Shown: positions 46,932 to 56,620 of the stretch, piece after piece | How positions within the stretch are numbered: position 1 is the stretch's first letter | Layout of the letters: the number at the start of each line of letters is the position of its first letter | NCBI RefSeq assembly: GCF_022867865.1 | Contig: NZ_JALIEC010000012.1 | Span: 20,082 to 84,081, forward strand | Direction: 5' to 3' | DNA from: Phaeobacter sp. J2-8 | GTDB taxonomy: Bacteria > Pseudomonadota > Alphaproteobacteria > Rhodobacterales > Rhodobacteraceae | DNA length: 64,000 nt | Notes under the pieces: generated by a model | Database searches by the model: none | What the model was told of the DNA's origin: nothing | Seen by the model: only the letters and a program-made list of their open reading frames with translations | Made by a program: the position numbers and the translations under genes

Positions 46932-49551
46932 TTACAACCCGGAAAGGATCTCGCGCAAGCGGCTGCCGTAGCGTTGTGCAATTGCTTTCGCCGAAAAGTT
47001 TTCATGAATGAAGTTTCGGGCGGCTTCGGCCTTGGCGATGCGGGCCTGAGGGTCGTCATAGGCCGCACGCAATTGTTGTGCGGCATGCTCAACACTCGGC
47101 TCGGCCCATTTCGCGCCCTTGCGCACAAAGATGTATTCGCCGTGGCGCAGCTGGCTTTCTTCGTAATCCACCAACCAGGAGGTTTCTTCAGAGCAGAAAT
47201 CCATATTGCCCGAATAGGCGGTGCAGATCACCGGAACGCCCAGGTTCATCGCCTCGATCATACCAAAGCCCCAGCCTTCGGACTTGTGCAGCGAGATGTA
47301 GCAATCCGAGCCGCATTTCAGCTGCAACAGGTTATGATAGCTGAGCGTTTCGTTCATCACCACGATGCGCGGATCGGCCGACATCATGGCATCGACGCGG
47401 TCCCAGAGTTGCACCTGAACCGGGTCGAAAACGCTGTCGCGGTTCTGGGTTTTGACCACCAGACGCGCCTCGGGCACGCCCTCAAAGGCCTTCTGGAACG
47501 CCTTGAGCACCGAAACCGGGTTCTTGCGCTGCACGAAGGAGAAGCTGTCAAAGGCCACCAGACAGACATAATGGCTGTCGTCGAACTGGAAGCGGCGGTT
47601 GACGAAGGCGCGGCTGTCTGCGCGGTTGATGTCGTCGTTGGCCTCGTAGCACATGCCGACATTGACCACCGGCTTGGGGCTGCCATCGGGGTGTTTCGCA
47701 TCCGGTTTGTAGATATCGACGCCGTATTCGGTCGAGACCCAGATCTCGTCCAGCAGTTCCATGCCGAGGTAATGGCAATAGGCGGGCTGATCGAGTTCCC
47801 AGTAGAAATAGCCGATGTTGTAGGCGCCCGAGAAGACATCCGGCTGATAGGCATAGGCCAGCGGGGTGCTTTCGGCGTTCAGGTGGATGATGTTGACCTT
47901 GGCGGGGCCGTAATCCTCGATCATCGTGTCAGAGCTGAAGCCTTCGGGGGCCGGGTTGTCGAGGTCGAAATCGACACCGCGGATCGACAGGCCGGTTTCG
48001 CGCAGGATGGCGGCAGAAAGCCGGGTCGCCTGACCCAGGCCCGAGGCCTTGGCCAGCGGGCCGATTAATTGCACGTCCACCTTGGGGCGGCTGGGGTCGG
48101 GGATCGGCATGGCGGCGGCTTCGAACCGGTTGCCGTCAGGATCGCGGGTCATGAAGCTGTAGCTGTCGAGATCGAAATCACGCTTGCGCAGCAGCGCGCT
48201 ATAGCGTGTGCGGCTCATGCGGATCGGGGACCGGGCAGGCTCGGCCTCGGTTTCGGTGCCATCCTCCGCATCGCTTGCATCTTTGGCGATCAGCGGATCT
48301 AAATCCTGAAGGTCGTTCAGGAACCGTTCAAATTCGGATACGCCGGTGTCATCGGCATCCAGCAGTTTGTTGATCGACGCATGCGGGATATAGCGCAGCA
48401 GATCCGGGCGTTTGATCGCCGCCAACAGCATTGCCAGCACCAGCATTTTGCGGCCTTCGGCGGTGCCGGGACGCAGAAAATGGAGCCGCGGGCTGTCGTT
48501 GAAATAGCGCTCGGTGAAATAGCTCAGCGGATAGGCATCAAGCGGCGCGAGGGATGCACGCCGCGCAGCAGATCGGCAAAGCGGTTGGGCACCAGGCAAT
48601 CTTCGAAATACATATGCGGGCTGTCTTGGTGGGCCCACCAGAACAATACCTGCAAATAGCTGTCGCGGTCATTGAGATTGAGATGACCCATCATGTCGGG
48701 CCGCCCGGTAATGCGCCACCACATGATCCGGCTCATGGTAAAGGTCTGACCCGCCATCACCACAGGTTCGTTCAGATAGTCGAGGATTTCGGCGCTCAGC
48801 GGCACGCGGCGCTTTTCCTGGGCGCGATAGGCCGTCAGATACCAATAGAGATAGCGGTCCTTGCTCTCGAGCTCGGGCTCCACCTCATAGCTTTCGTCCA
48901 TCCGGTAGCGGTAGCGGACATAGTCGAGATAGGCGGGATGGCCGCTTTTCGGGATGTCGGGAATGATTTTATCGGTCGAGAACATCATCGGGTGACGTTC
49001 AAAGGCCGGTTTTTCGATCATTGGCAGCGGCCCGTCGGGGACGGGGGTGTCTTCGAGCATCTCCTGGAGCAACTCGAATTCGTCTTTCATGGCCACGCGG
49101 GTCGCGGCCATGTCGTTCTGGACGATCTTGGGCTCGTTGTGATCAATGTTCAGCACCATTGTGCCGATCTCATGGATCTCGCTGCCGTGGGTCCGCACCG
49201 AGATCTTGCCCTCGGCCGCCTTGATCCGTTCGAAGGCGGTTTCGGACAGGTTGAAGTTGAACCCGCATTCGACTTCGCCGCCGGTGGCGCTGCGCACGTC
49301 TTCGCGCACAGCATTTGCATAGCCGATTTCGACAATGTCATTGCCGGCATAAAGCGCGACCTGCACCCGGCCTTTGCCGGTGCGCCGGTCGACAACCCAA
49401 CCCCGCAGCAACCCTTCGGAGGTCAGCTCATCCAGATACCCGCGAAAGGGCCCCTGTTTCTGTCGGCGTTGCAGCGCACGTGATGCTTTTTGGCAGGCAC
49501 CAAGACACGGTCCAGAACTGCGCCAAAAGGCGTTTTTTCTGCATTGCTCAC
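46932..49551 (-). CDS. Large GT4-family glycosyltransferase (two frameshifts)
   Basis: Reconstructed length is 873 residues. Start is a GTG at 49551 with AAGGA nine bases upstream. An A lost at the T run 49487-49491 (plus strand) and a C lost at 48551-48553 break the frame; restoring them gives PAKKASRALQRRQKQ and GVHPLAPLDAYPL. The first 400 residues, unrecognised, include strand-rich LLRGWVVDRRTGKGRVQVALYAG. The GT4 domain starts near 460 (VDVQLIGPLAKASGLGQATRL) and has GYFYWELDQP, VCLVAFDSFSFVQRKNP and the donor site ISLHKSEGWGFGMIEAMNLG followed by VPVICTAYSGN. Likely adds mannose- or rhamnose-type units. Follows gmd in the same direction. Confidence 0.8.
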
Positions 49552-49592
49552 AGTCAGGAATCCTTTTTTGAACGCGGCTTAGAACGCGCGGT

Positions 49593-50606
49593 TCAGCCGA
49601 GCGCGTCGTAATCAGATTTGGCCATCATCTCAGCGAGTTGATGAACGTTGACCTGTGGCACCCAGCCCAGCTTTTCGCGGGCCTTGGAGGGATCACCGAT
49701 CAGCAGCTCAACCTCGGCCGGGCGATAGAATTTCGGGTTCACCTTCATCACCAGCTTGCCGGTTTTGGCATCTGTTGCGGTTTCGGCCTCACCTTCGCCG
49801 CTCCACTGGATGTCCATCCCCAGCGCCGCGCCCGCCGCAGTAAAGAAGTCGCGGATGGTGGTGGTTTCGCCGGTGGCCAGCACGTAATCGTCGGCCACAT
49901 CCTGTTGCAACATGCGCCACATGCCTTCGACGTAATCGCCGGCAAAGCCCCAGTCGCGTTTGGCGTCCATATTGCCAAGTTCAACCGGCTTGTCGCCACC
50001 ACGCGCCAGCGCGGCCAGACCAAGGGTGATCTTGCGGGTCACGAATTCCTTGCCGCGCAGCGGGCTTTCGTGGTTGAACAGAATGCCGCTGGAGGCATGC
50101 ATGCCAAAGCTTTCGCGGTAGTTCATGGTGATGTAATGGCCATAAACCTTGGCCACACCGTAGGGCGAGCGCGGATAAAGCCGGGTGGTTTCGGATTGCG
50201 GCACTTCCTGCACCAATCCGAACATCTCCGAGGTCGAGGCCTGATAGAAGCGTGTTTCGGGGCGCAGGGTGCGCAGGGTGTCGAGGATCTTGACCACGGC
50301 CATCCCGTCGACATCCGCCGTATAAACCGGCAATTCCCAGGACGCGCCAACAAAGCTTTGCGCCGCGAGGTTATAGAATTCGTCCATCTCGATGTCGCGA
50401 ATGACGCGGAAGACGTTGTTCTGTTCGGTCAGGTCGAACTCGTGCAGATGCACCTTGTCCGCGATGCCCAGGATGTCCAGTCGGGTGGTTTCAGGCTGCG
50501 AAATGCGCCGAACCCCGCCGTGCACTTCATAGCCTTTTTCAACAAGGAGCTGAGCCAAATAGGCGCCGTCCTGGCCAGTGATTCCGGTGACGAAAGCTTT
50601 TTTCAT
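49593..50606 (-). CDS. gmd: GDP-mannose 4,6-dehydratase
   Basis: 337 residues from ATG 50606 (GAGGA box four bases upstream). KKAFVTGITGQDGAYLAQLL is the Rossmann loop; NLAAQSFVGASWELP, YQASTSEMFG and YGVAKVYGHYITMNYR (YxxxK) are Gmd signatures, and RDWGFAGDYVEGMWRML is GDP-mannose specific. Produces GDP-4-keto-6-deoxymannose from ManC-made GDP-mannose. The next enzyme (Rmd for GDP-rhamnose, Fcl/WcaG for GDP-fucose, or an aminotransferase) is not in the window. Confidence 0.95.
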   Translation of the reverse strand: MKKAFVTGITGQDGAYLAQLLVEKGYEVHGGVRRISQPETTRLDILGIADKVHLHEFDLTEQNNVFRVIRDIEMDEFYNLAAQSFVGASWELPVYTADVDGMAVVKILDTLRTLRPETRFYQASTSEMFGLVQEVPQSETTRLYPRSPYGVAKVYGHYITMNYRESFGMHASSGILFNHESPLRGKEFVTRKITLGLAALARGGDKPVELGNMDAKRDWGFAGDYVEGMWRMLQQDVADDYVLATGETTTIRDFFTAAGAALGMDIQWSGEGEAETATDAKTGKLVMKVNPKFYRPAEVELLIGDPSKAREKLGWVPQVNVHQLAEMMAKSDYDALG

Positions 50607-51012
50607 CAAATCCTCGAACAATTGATTTTTTGGAGTACCTAGTATGGGGCTTGCCGAAAGGCAATGACTTTGCCCCGGCGGCGGACGGGGTGTGGCGGAG
50701 GTGTGTCACAGCGCCCGCAAACGCGGTCGAGATGGGTTCGGGTCTGCCCAATTAACAGGCTTGCATTCAGGTGCGAGAGAGCGAAATCATCAGGATTTTG
50801 GTGATTGGATTCGCGACTGTTGCATTGATGGAACGTCTCGAGGTGGATTTTTTTAGGAATATGAAAAGGAGTTTCCTGTTATCACTTTAGAGACGAAATT
50901 ACGTTTCAAGGTGTGGCACCTCTTTCCGGGCTGTGGTCCTTGCATTTGTAAAATTTGGGACCGTAGGCTTGCAGAAAACAGTTAGATTAATCCAAAATAG
51001 GTAGAATAACGC
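50607..51012. other. Divergent intergenic region between gmd and the large adhesin gene
   Basis: About 406 bases, becoming AT-rich toward the right (50770-51000). No gene is supported. An AGGTAG box just precedes ATG 51013. Both promoters must lie here, but I see no clear sigma-70 pair. Confidence 0.4.
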
Positions 51013-54000
51013 ATGGATGATTTCCTTTTTCCCGAAGTCTATGCGCCCGATGCGCTTGAAGCTGTTCGCAACGATACTTTGGAAACCGCGCAGCTTTTGG
51101 GTGAAGGCAGTTTTGACATCGATGGGCTGGGCCAGGATTGGTACCGTATCGAAAGTCAGGCGGGGTTCATGCGCTTTGCCATGACGCCGGGCGCCGAGCC
51201 GCTGAATTTGGACATGGAGCTGTATGACAGCAACGGAAACCGCATTCAGCGCGATGTTGCTGCCAGCGGAATGGAAGATTTCGACCGCCGCATTTCGGAA
51301 AACGGTACCTATTATCTGCGTGTCTTTGCCGCCCCTTTGGGCGACAACCCGCCTTCGGATACAGAGCTTGATTACAGGTTGGATATCGATCTGCCCCAAG
51401 TGGTGGTTGATGCCAATGACAGCATGGCCACGGCCACGGATCTGGGCGCGGGCGGGTCGGGTGACATTGTCGGCACCGGTGTTGATTGGTGGCGGGTGAC
51501 AAGCCCCTCGGGCATGCTCAACATCACGATGACGACCTCGGAAAACCTGGATGATCCGACCGATCCGCGCGATGATATCCGCAACCTCAACATGGAAATC
51601 TACAACAGCGCCGGCCAGGTGGTGAAGTCGAATTTCTCGACGGGCGTGACGGAGGATGTCACTTACTTGGCCCCTTCCGACGGTGATTATTACGTCAAGA
51701 TTTACGCCGCCCAGTTCGGGGGCGATCCGGCACCCGACAATGTGGTTCTGAGCTATTCGCTGAACGTGGATTTGCCCGAGGTTGATACCGTCACCGACAA
51801 CAATGACACGATCACCACGGCAACACCCCTGGGCGAGGGGCACCATGTGGTGACAGACGGGATCGGCACCGATTGGTATCGGATCGACAGCCCGGCGGGG
51901 ATCATGAATTTCCACATGGCCCACACCGGCGGTCTGGCCCCCGACGGGACCGAGATGAACCTGAACATGCGGCTTTATGATGCCGACGGGAATCCGGTGC
52001 GCAACGGTTTTGCCGAATTTGCCGATGAAAGCTTTGAATACCAGTTTCCGACCGCCGCGACCTATTATCTCAACGTCTATTGGGCACCATATCCCGATGG
52101 TGCCCCGAACGGCACCCGTTTGAATTACGAGCTGAATATCGATTTGCCGGATGCTGTTGCCAGCGATGGCAATGACACCTTTGCCACCGCGATGGATCTG
52201 CCCGAAGGCGTGGCGCGCGACGTGGTCGGCACCGGGGTGGACTGGTGGAAGGTCAACAGCGCCCATTCCGGCCTGATCGAAGTGTCGCTGACAGCCGCCG
52301 AGCATCTGGATGATCCCAATGACCTGCGCGATGACCTGCGCAACCTGAATATCGAGATCTACAACAGCGCGGGCGAACTTGTCCGCTCGAACTTCTCGGA
52401 CGACATGACCGAGACGGTGCAATATCTGGCGCCGGTGGCCGGGGAATATTATTTCAAGGTCTACACAGCCCAGTTCCGCGATGACACGCCGGAAAATGTG
52501 CTGCTGAGCTATACGATCAATTACGATTTGCCCGGGCCGGATAATCGCAGCGACGGCAATGATACCCGTGCCACCGCCGAGCGGCTGCGCGTGGGCGAAC
52601 ACATCGTGACCGAAGGCATTGGCACCGATTGGTACGAAATTCAGACCGGCCCAGGCCGGATGGATTTCGAGATGACCCATACCGGCGCCACCACGCCGGA
52701 TGGCATGGAAATGAACCTGAACATGCGTCTCTATGATGCCGACGGCAATCCGGTGCGCAGCGATTATCAGGAGTTTACCAACGAGGCTTTTGAATTTTAT
52801 GCCTCCCGCACATCGACCTATTATCTGAATGTTTTCTGGGCGCCTTATGACGGGCAGGAACTGCCCAACGGAGTGTCCCTGAATTACGAGCTCAACGTCG
52901 CCCTGCCACGCAAGACATGGTCGAACGAGCTGGACTTCGGCCCGATCCGCAATGCTTCGGTTGCGGTTTATGACATTGACGGCGACGGCAAGGACGAAAT
53001 CTTTGTCGGTACGGTCAAGGGGCTGGATGGCGAAGCCAACGAGGTTCTGCCGGCCGGTCTGGTGGTTCTTGAGGATACCGGCGGCGTCAAGTGGAGCCAG
53101 ACCTTCGAAGCGATGTCCACACCGGATCCGGTCACCGGCAAGATCTACAACACGACCTCGGTCAGCACCGCGCCGGTGTTCTCGGATCTCGACAATGACG
53201 GTTCGATCGACATCGTCGTGGGTGTCGGCGCCGACAACCGCAATGAATTTGCCCCCGCAGGCCAGCCCGGTGACAAGGGCGGCATCTATGCGCTGGATTC
53301 CGATGGCAACATCATGTGGAGCTACATCACCAAGGATTCCTTCGGTCGCCAGTCCGATCCGGATGATCCCGAATCCCCCAGCGGCCCCGATGGCCGCCCC
53401 GACGGGGTTTATGGCACACCGCGGGTTTTCGACATTGATGCCGATGGCCAGCGCGAGGTGATCTTCTCTTCCTGGGACCACTATCTCTATGTGCTGGACG
53501 GGGCGACCGGTGAATTGGAATTCACCGTTGACCTGCACGACACAGCTGGCGCCACACCCGCGCTGGCCGATCTGGACGGTGACGGGCTGTTCGAAATAAT
53601 CGCACCTGCCGACATCACCGAAAACGCCCGCGCCGGCATTCCGATCCAGGGCGGCATCCTGCACGTGCTGAACAACTACGGCCACCAGACGGTCGCGGGC
53701 TGGGATACACAGGTCGGCACGTCGACCAATGCGGATTTCCGCGGCAAGCTCGAGGAACAATCTCTCTGGTCCAGCCCCAAGGTTGTGGATCTGGACAACA
53801 ACGGCACGCTCGAGATTGTACAGGGCACCGGCAACTTCTTTCAGGATGAGCGCGGCGAATACGTCAAGGTGTGGAACACCGATGGCAGCCTGAGGTTCCA
53901 GCTGGATACCCGGGGCCGGGTGCTGGCCAGCCCGCTGATTGCGGATCTGGATGGCAATGGCAGCCCGGAAATCATTGCCGCCACGCTTGAGGGGTATGTC

Positions 54001-55572
54001 CATGCATGGTCCGCCGGAGGCGGCACATTGTTCTCGACCCAGGTCATGCCCTTCGACAACGACACAATGACCGGTCTGCCAGATGTGCCGATCGCCCGTC
54101 AGCCCATTGCTGTGGATCTGACCGGTGACGGCAATCTTGAAATCATGGTCAGCATCGGCTCGCAGATGATTGTGCTGGACCAGAAGGGCAACCAGATCAC
54201 CAATACCGAACTGGTCGAGCGGGCCTTTAACAATTATGCCGGATCGCCGGTGGCCCATGACATTGATAATGACGGTTATCTGGATCTGATCACCGGCGGC
54301 ACCAATGCCGATCAGGATCACGCGGTTGTCTATCGCTGGGAAAATATCGTCGACACCCAGGTGGGCGAAACCCGGATTGCCGAATACCAGAACAGCCAGT
54401 CCCTGCATGAAATCCAGGCCTTCGTGGAACAGATGTATGACACCATTCTCGGCCGCGACCCTGATGCGAACGGGCTGAACAACTGGACCGACCGGCTTTA
54501 TACAGGGGTGCGCAGCGGCGCGGATGTGGCCCGTGGCTTTATCTTCAGCCCTGAATTCCTGGCGCGGGGGTTGACGAACGAAGAATATGTCGAGGTGCTG
54601 TATGAGGCCTTCTTCGGTCGTAAACCGGATGCGCAGGGCTTTGCCCGCTGGACTGGAGATCTGGACAATGGCCTGAGCCGTGATCAGGTTCTGCAGGGCT
54701 TCACCGGCTCTCCGCAGTTTGCAAATCTGTCCAGCTCCTACGGGATCCGGGCAGAAAGCAAATCCGGCGCTGCTGACGATTCCGATGTGTTGATCGGGGA
54801 TCTGACTGACAGCTCGGTTCTGCGCGGGGGTGACAGCAATCAGATCCTGAAAGAAGGCACCGCTGCCGTTGATGCATTGGTGTCCAATGGCAAGGAACTG
54901 ACGGGGCAGGTCTATCGTCTCTACGGCGGCACGCTGGGCCGTGAGCCGGATGCGACAGGCTTCACCAACTGGTATGACGGGCTGGTCCGTGGTCAGAACG
55001 GCACTGGCGGGGTGACTTTGCTGCAAGCTGCCAATGCCTTTGTGAATTCAGCAGAGTTCCAGCTGAAATATGGCACGCTGGACAATGCTGCGTTTGTGAC
55101 ACAGCTCTATCGCAACGTGTTGGGCCGTGAACCGGATGCAACAGGTCTGGCCAATTGGACCGGGCGGCTGGAGAGCCAAGAGATGACCCGTGCCCAGGTT
55201 GTGCTGGGCTTTGCCCAAGCGGGCGAATTCCGCACCGCAACCAATCCGTTGCTGGACCAGTGGATGTACGATGTACGCCCTGAATGGAATGATGTGCTTG
55301 AAGGCGGGGCAGGTGACGACCAGATGAACGGTCGTGTGGGCAGTGATACGTTCGTGTTCCGTAATGGGCAGGGCGGGTCTGATGTGATCCACGGGTTCGA
55401 ACCTTGGGATCGGGTGCAATTGTCGGGCTTTGGTTTCAACACTGCCGCGGATGCAATGGCCCATATGACCCAGGTTGGCGGGGCGGTTGTGTTTGACCAC
55501 GCCGGTCAGGTCATCACCTTCCGCAACACCTCAATGGCTGACATGCAGCGGGTGGGATTCAACGTTTCGTAA
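51013..55572 (+). CDS. Giant secreted adhesin: PPC-like repeats, FG-GAP propeller, DUF4214, RTX-like end
   Basis: 1519 residues, no signal peptide. Residues about 14-620 are five bacterial pre-peptidase C-terminal-like domains (pattern DWYRI.., LNMELYDSNG, YYLRVFAA), with domains 2-3 duplicated as 4-5. About 625-1115 is an FG-GAP/VCBS propeller with calcium loops such as DIDGDGKDEI, DLDNDGSID, DLDGDGLFEI and DLDGNGSPEI. About 1130-1400 holds DUF4214 modules (MYDTILGRDPDANGL, YRNVLGREPDATGL). The last 100 residues carry LEGGAGDDQMNG and DTFVFRNGQGG like the other two DUF4214 proteins, suggesting type I secretion. Acidic and Asp-rich, so probably calcium-stabilised outside the cell. A strong candidate biofilm adhesin; no exporter genes are nearby. 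Confidence 0.85.
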   Translation: MDDFLFPEVYAPDALEAVRNDTLETAQLLGEGSFDIDGLGQDWYRIESQAGFMRFAMTPGAEPLNLDMELYDSNGNRIQRDVAASGMEDFDRRISENGTYYLRVFAAPLGDNPPSDTELDYRLDIDLPQVVVDANDSMATATDLGAGGSGDIVGTGVDWWRVTSPSGMLNITMTTSENLDDPTDPRDDIRNLNMEIYNSAGQVVKSNFSTGVTEDVTYLAPSDGDYYVKIYAAQFGGDPAPDNVVLSYSLNVDLPEVDTVTDNNDTITTATPLGEGHHVVTDGIGTDWYRIDSPAGIMNFHMAHTGGLAPDGTEMNLNMRLYDADGNPVRNGFAEFADESFEYQFPTAATYYLNVYWAPYPDGAPNGTRLNYELNIDLPDAVASDGNDTFATAMDLPEGVARDVVGTGVDWWKVNSAHSGLIEVSLTAAEHLDDPNDLRDDLRNLNIEIYNSAGELVRSNFSDDMTETVQYLAPVAGEYYFKVYTAQFRDDTPENVLLSYTINYDLPGPDNRSDGNDTRATAERLRVGEHIVTEGIGTDWYEIQTGPGRMDFEMTHTGATTPDGMEMNLNMRLYDADGNPVRSDYQEFTNEAFEFYASRTSTYYLNVFWAPYDGQELPNGVSLNYELNVALPRKTWSNELDFGPIRNASVAVYDIDGDGKDEIFVGTVKGLDGEANEVLPAGLVVLEDTGGVKWSQTFEAMSTPDPVTGKIYNTTSVSTAPVFSDLDNDGSIDIVVGVGADNRNEFAPAGQPGDKGGIYALDSDGNIMWSYITKDSFGRQSDPDDPESPSGPDGRPDGVYGTPRVFDIDADGQREVIFSSWDHYLYVLDGATGELEFTVDLHDTAGATPALADLDGDGLFEIIAPADITENARAGIPIQGGILHVLNNYGHQTVAGWDTQVGTSTNADFRGKLEEQSLWSSPKVVDLDNNGTLEIVQGTGNFFQDERGEYVKVWNTDGSLRFQLDTRGRVLASPLIADLDGNGSPEIIAATLEGYVHAWSAGGGTLFSTQVMPFDNDTMTGLPDVPIARQPIAVDLTGDGNLEIMVSIGSQMIVLDQKGNQITNTELVERAFNNYAGSPVAHDIDNDGYLDLITGGTNADQDHAVVYRWENIVDTQVGETRIAEYQNSQSLHEIQAFVEQMYDTILGRDPDANGLNNWTDRLYTGVRSGADVARGFIFSPEFLARGLTNEEYVEVLYEAFFGRKPDAQGFARWTGDLDNGLSRDQVLQGFTGSPQFANLSSSYGIRAESKSGAADDSDVLIGDLTDSSVLRGGDSNQILKEGTAAVDALVSNGKELTGQVYRLYGGTLGREPDATGFTNWYDGLVRGQNGTGGVTLLQAANAFVNSAEFQLKYGTLDNAAFVTQLYRNVLGREPDATGLANWTGRLESQEMTRAQVVLGFAQAGEFRTATNPLLDQWMYDVRPEWNDVLEGGAGDDQMNGRVGSDTFVFRNGQGGSDVIHGFEPWDRVQLSGFGFNTAADAMAHMTQVGGAVVFDHAGQVITFRNTSMADMQRVGFNVS
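51472..52983 (+). repeat. Tandem duplication of a two-domain unit, 756-bp period
   Basis: GGCACCGGT at 51472 pairs with 52228, and GGCACCGATTGG at 51865 pairs with 52621, both exactly 756 bp apart. The unit encodes two PPC-like domains (252 residues). Copies are diverged at DNA level but nearly colinear. Confidence 0.75.
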
Positions 55573-55602
55573 CGTTGAACCTTCCCCGGTTCGCTGAGTT
55601 TT

Positions 55603-55628
55603 CCGATGGCGGTTTCATCCGCCATCGG
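55603..55628 (+). terminator. Hairpin after the adhesin gene
   Basis: Perfect 10-bp stem CCGATGGCGG / CCGCCATCGG with loop TTTCAT, 30 bases after the stop at 55572. There is no T tract on either side, apart from TTTT before the left arm, which would serve the converging gene. Confidence 0.6.
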
Positions 55629-55733
55629 GGTCCGGGCCAAAGGTAGAGGTCCCGACACCCGATAGCCCCCGCGCAGGGGTGATCTGAAAAAGCGTGTTTC
55701 ACACAGGGGCGGACCGATCCGGTCAGCCAGCCA

Positions 55734-56615
55734 TCAGTCAGACAGCGACAGCCGCTTCAGCCGCAACCCCAGTGGTCTGTTGTCGGTGTTGATCCCCAGC
55801 TCGGCCGGGGAGCGGGGATTGCGGATCTCCAGTGTGAAACGGCGGTCGGTGTTGTCGCACCAATCGGGCAGCGCGCAACGCCATTGTCCAGTCGGGCCCG
55901 CGCCCTCCGCACCGGAGGTGAAGCGCCAAGTTGCCAGAACCTTGTCTTCATCACAGATGTCGACCTCAAGCGGCGGTTCGCCCTCGGGGCGGGGCAGGGC
56001 ATCTGCCTCTGCGATCAGTTCGGTCGCGCATCCCGGCGAAAGTTCGCCGGGGAGATGCAGTATCGCGGTGGGACCGACGGTCCAGCTGCCGCTCTCTTCG
56101 GGGCTGCTCCAGCCACGGGTCAGCACCGGTGCGCCATTGCCCGAAGCTGTCACGTCAAGCGGGAAGGTCATTTCAGGCACGCCGGTCTTGATCTCGGTGA
56201 TGGACAGGCCAAGCAGACGTTCGTCGGCGGAATACCCGGCGAGGAAAGGGCTGTCGAGCGTGTCGAGCATGAAACTGATCGGAGTGGCGACAGCCCCCGG
56301 CGCGTGTTGCGGTGTGCGAACCCGCACAGCCACCGGTTCGGGTGTGGAAACGGTCACGACGGTGGGTTCGTGGCCGGGGCTCAGCGTGCGCAGGGTCCGG
56401 GGCCGGTCAGGTCCGGCATTGAACAGGCACAGCCGGATCCGGAGCGCTATAGGGGTCGGGAACTCTTCTGCCGAGATCATCAGCTGAGCCTTGCTGCTGC
56501 GCGACCAGCTGGCGTTTGTGCCAGCGGCATGCCAGCCGTGCCCGATCCGGATGCCGGGGCTCAGTTCTGGCCGCTCAAGCGGGGCTTCGAAAATGCTTTT
56601 CTGTGCGATCTGCAT
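55734..56615 (-). CDS. Beta-sandwich protein with GW-WS motifs, function unknown
   Basis: About 293 residues from ATG 56615; a GTG at 56624 overlapping the upstream stop is the alternative. Mostly beta strand. Two copies of a motif with the shape GW..PE..gsW..g..A.L.L are visible: IGHGWHAAGTNASWSRSSKA and RGWSSPEESGSWTVGPTA. The double-GT4 protein just upstream carries a third copy (TGWHPAEAGLRHTASDRA). No signal peptide or catalytic motif is seen. It is translationally close to that glycosyltransferase, so it may be a detached accessory domain. I do not assign a function. Confidence 0.65.
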   Translation of the reverse strand: MQIAQKSIFEAPLERPELSPGIRIGHGWHAAGTNASWSRSSKAQLMISAEEFPTPIALRIRLCLFNAGPDRPRTLRTLSPGHEPTVVTVSTPEPVAVRVRTPQHAPGAVATPISFMLDTLDSPFLAGYSADERLLGLSITEIKTGVPEMTFPLDVTASGNGAPVLTRGWSSPEESGSWTVGPTAILHLPGELSPGCATELIAEADALPRPEGEPPLEVDICDEDKVLATWRFTSGAEGAGPTGQWRCALPDWCDNTDRRFTLEIRNPRSPAELGINTDNRPLGLRLKRLSLSD

Positions 56616-56620
56616 GGGGC

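Noticed and set aside
50899..55026. 1375-codon open frame on the minus strand
   Set aside because: It is antisense to the giant adhesin gene, has repetitive low-information composition mirroring the calcium loops, and shows no family motif. The plus-strand frame has clear domains.
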